A stretch of DNA of 64,000 nucleotides, from the NCBI RefSeq assembly GCF_900115285.1, contig NZ_FOYW01000001.1:764655-828654 (forward strand), read 5' to 3'. Shown in pieces: positions 62,171 to 64,000 of the stretch; positions within the stretch are counted from its first letter, which is position 1; the number at the start of each line of letters is the position of its first letter. A program made the translations under genes and the position numbers. The notes under the pieces were generated by a model that made no database searches, was not told the DNA's origin, and saw only the letters and a list, made by a program, of their open reading frames with translations. Source of the DNA: Marinobacter daqiaonensis. Lineage in GTDB: Bacteria > Pseudomonadota > Gammaproteobacteria > Pseudomonadales > Oleiphilaceae.

Positions 62171-62815
62171 ATGGCTACTCTTATCCTTCTGAACAAACCC
62201 TATCTGACCCTCTGCCAGTTCAGTGACAGGCAGGGCCGTGCGACCCTGGCTGATCATGTCAGAGTCCCGGACGTCTACCCGGCGGGACGCCTTGACCACG
62301 ATTCCGAGGGCCTGGTGCTGCTGACGGACGACGGCACACTCCAGCACCGGATCGCCTCTCCAAATCAGAAAATGGAAAAAACCTACCTTGTTCAGGTGGA
62401 GGGGAGCCTTTCCGACGAGGCCCTGGAGCGCCTTTCCCGGGGAATCGAGCTGAAAGACGGGCCGACCCGACCGGCCCGGGCCCGACGCATCGAACCACCC
62501 GGGTTGTGGCCAAGGGTCCCGCCGGTCCGGGACCGGGCCACCATTCCCACTTCCTGGCTTGAGCTGACCCTTACCGAAGGACGCAATCGCCAGGTGCGGC
62601 GAATGACAGCCGCAGCCGGATTTCCTACCCTCAGACTGGTACGCTGGCGGATAGGCGAATGGACCCTGGACGGCCTTGCTCCGGGCGAATACCGCACCCT
62701 TACCGTGCATCTGCCCAAAGCGCCCCCTGGGGCCGGAAGGGCCGGTCTCCGCACACAGCGGCCCCCTGGCCGTCGCCCCAAACCCAATCCGTCGAAAAGA
62801 GGATCCCGAGTATGA
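62171..62815 (+). CDS. rluE: 23S rRNA pseudouridine synthase RluE
   Basis: 214 residues, RsuA family without an N-terminal S4 domain. The catalytic Asp lies in [18 protein letters not shown] (about 42), with [10 protein letters not shown] and [21 protein letters not shown]. It modifies U2457 of 23S rRNA in E. coli. The basic, Pro-rich C-terminal tail (about 180-214) is longer than usual. The stop overlaps the Nudix gene as ATGA. Confidence 0.93.
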   Translation: MATLILLNKPYLTLCQFSDRQGRATLADHVRVPDVYPAGRLDHDSEGLVLLTDDGTLQHRIASPNQKMEKTYLVQVEGSLSDEALERLSRGIELKDGPTRPARARRIEPPGLWPRVPPVRDRATIPTSWLELTLTEGRNRQVRRMTAAAGFPTLRLVRWRIGEWTLDGLAPGEYRTLTVHLPKAPPGAGRAGLRTQRPPGRRPKPNPSKRGSRV

Positions 62816-63261
62816 CCTGGACACCCCATGCGACCGTTGCGGTTATTGTCGAGGACGATCAGGGCCGGTTCCTGCTGGTGGAAGAGGTTGTCGAGGGCAG
62901 GAGGGTGTTCAACCAGCCCGCCGGACACATAGAGGAAGGCGAAAGCGTCATCCAGGCGGCCCGCCGGGAGGCTCTGGAAGAAACCGGGTGGCGGGTGGAG
63001 CCCCATGCGTTTCTCGGCATGTATCGGTACGTGGCGCCCGCCAACGGCGTCACCTACTTCCGGTTCTGCTTCGCAGCCCACCCCCGGCGCCACGTCACCG
63101 ATGAGCTGGACGACGGCATCGTGGCTGCTCACTGGCTGCCCCTGGAGGAAATCCGCCAGTTGGGGGAGCGCCTGCGCAGCCCCATGGTGCTGGACTGCAT
63201 ACTGGATTACCGAAAAGGCCGGCGATTTCCGCTGGATGTCATTGTGGAGCCGGAGGCATAG
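62812..63261 (+). CDS. nudJ: Nudix hydrolase, NudJ-type
   Basis: 149 residues from the ATG at 62812. A perfect Nudix box G-x5-E-x7-REAxEExG lies at about 42-64 ([20 protein letters not shown] and following TGW). Its position between rluE and mnmA matches the NudJ (phosphatase YmfB) locus. It hydrolyses nucleoside tri/diphosphates and thiamine pyrimidine diphosphate in E. coli. The rluE-nudJ-mnmA order suggests cotranscription. Confidence 0.93.
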   Translation: MTWTPHATVAVIVEDDQGRFLLVEEVVEGRRVFNQPAGHIEEGESVIQAARREALEETGWRVEPHAFLGMYRYVAPANGVTYFRFCFAAHPRRHVTDELDDGIVAAHWLPLEEIRQLGERLRSPMVLDCILDYRKGRRFPLDVIVEPEA

Positions 63262-63294
63262 GATTCCCAAAGAATGTTACAATCGCCCTTTTGA

Positions 63295-64000
<706 letters not shown>

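Overview
The window is about 62% GC chromosomal DNA with dense housekeeping genes. It looks like a marine gammaproteobacterium close to Marinobacter. The evidence is conserved gene order: yebC-ruvCAB-ybgC-tolQRAB-pal-cpoB-tRNA-Lys; comEC-exbBD-msbA-lpxK-ycaR-kdsB-ptp-murB; trxB-aat-bpt-infA-clpA-clpS-cspD; and dapA-bamC-purC. The genus is an inference from layout and protein style; no 16S gene is present. No phage, CRISPR array, complete insertion sequence or defence island is visible.

Layout. 1-3124: a tightly overlapping catabolic operon (Baeyer-Villiger-type monooxygenase cut by the window edge, alpha/beta hydrolase, short-chain dehydrogenase). 3132-9693: UDP-glucuronate epimerase, an outer-membrane barrel protein, purC-bamC-dapA, then bcp, an AI-2E-type permease and a TusA protein. 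9797-12777: bepA, nadA and two identical tRNA-Lys genes. 12825-21894: the Tol-Pal operon, ybgC, ruvBAC and yebC. 21967-31187: aspS, fabR, a HIT protein, ugd, galE, tadA, guaA and guaB. 31450-39619: xseA, prpE, a cold-shock gene with a long leader, leuA, an Lrp-type regulator and proS. 39675-48572: murB to comEC, an envelope and lipid A biogenesis block. 48746-52382: a DUF2062 protein, lolD with a single LolC/E permease, a PilZ protein and a small exported protein. 52512-55422: agmatine deiminase, N-carbamoylputrescine amidase and an orphan MoxR ATPase. 55683-64000: trxB, both N-end-rule aminoacyl transferases, infA, clpA, clpS, cspD, rluE, a Nudix hydrolase and the start of mnmA.

Functional links. 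The window is rich in envelope construction: Tol-Pal, BamC, BepA, LolD with LolC/E, MsbA, LpxK, KdsB, MurB and UDP-sugar enzymes. galE, ugd and the UDP-glucuronate epimerase could together convert UDP-glucose or UDP-galactose to UDP-galacturonate. aat, bpt, clpS and clpA form a complete N-degron pathway, from tagging to recognition to unfolding.

Most unusual structure. A 270-bp element (19623-19892) sits exactly at the ruvA stop codon, between ruvA and ruvB. It has perfect 32-bp terminal inverted repeats enclosing two head-to-head hairpins. The hairpins share loop sequence (about 70% identity) but have different, perfectly self-complementary stems, so structure is kept while sequence is not. 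A good sigma70-like promoter just downstream probably lets ruvB and the tol genes be expressed independently of the interrupted operon.
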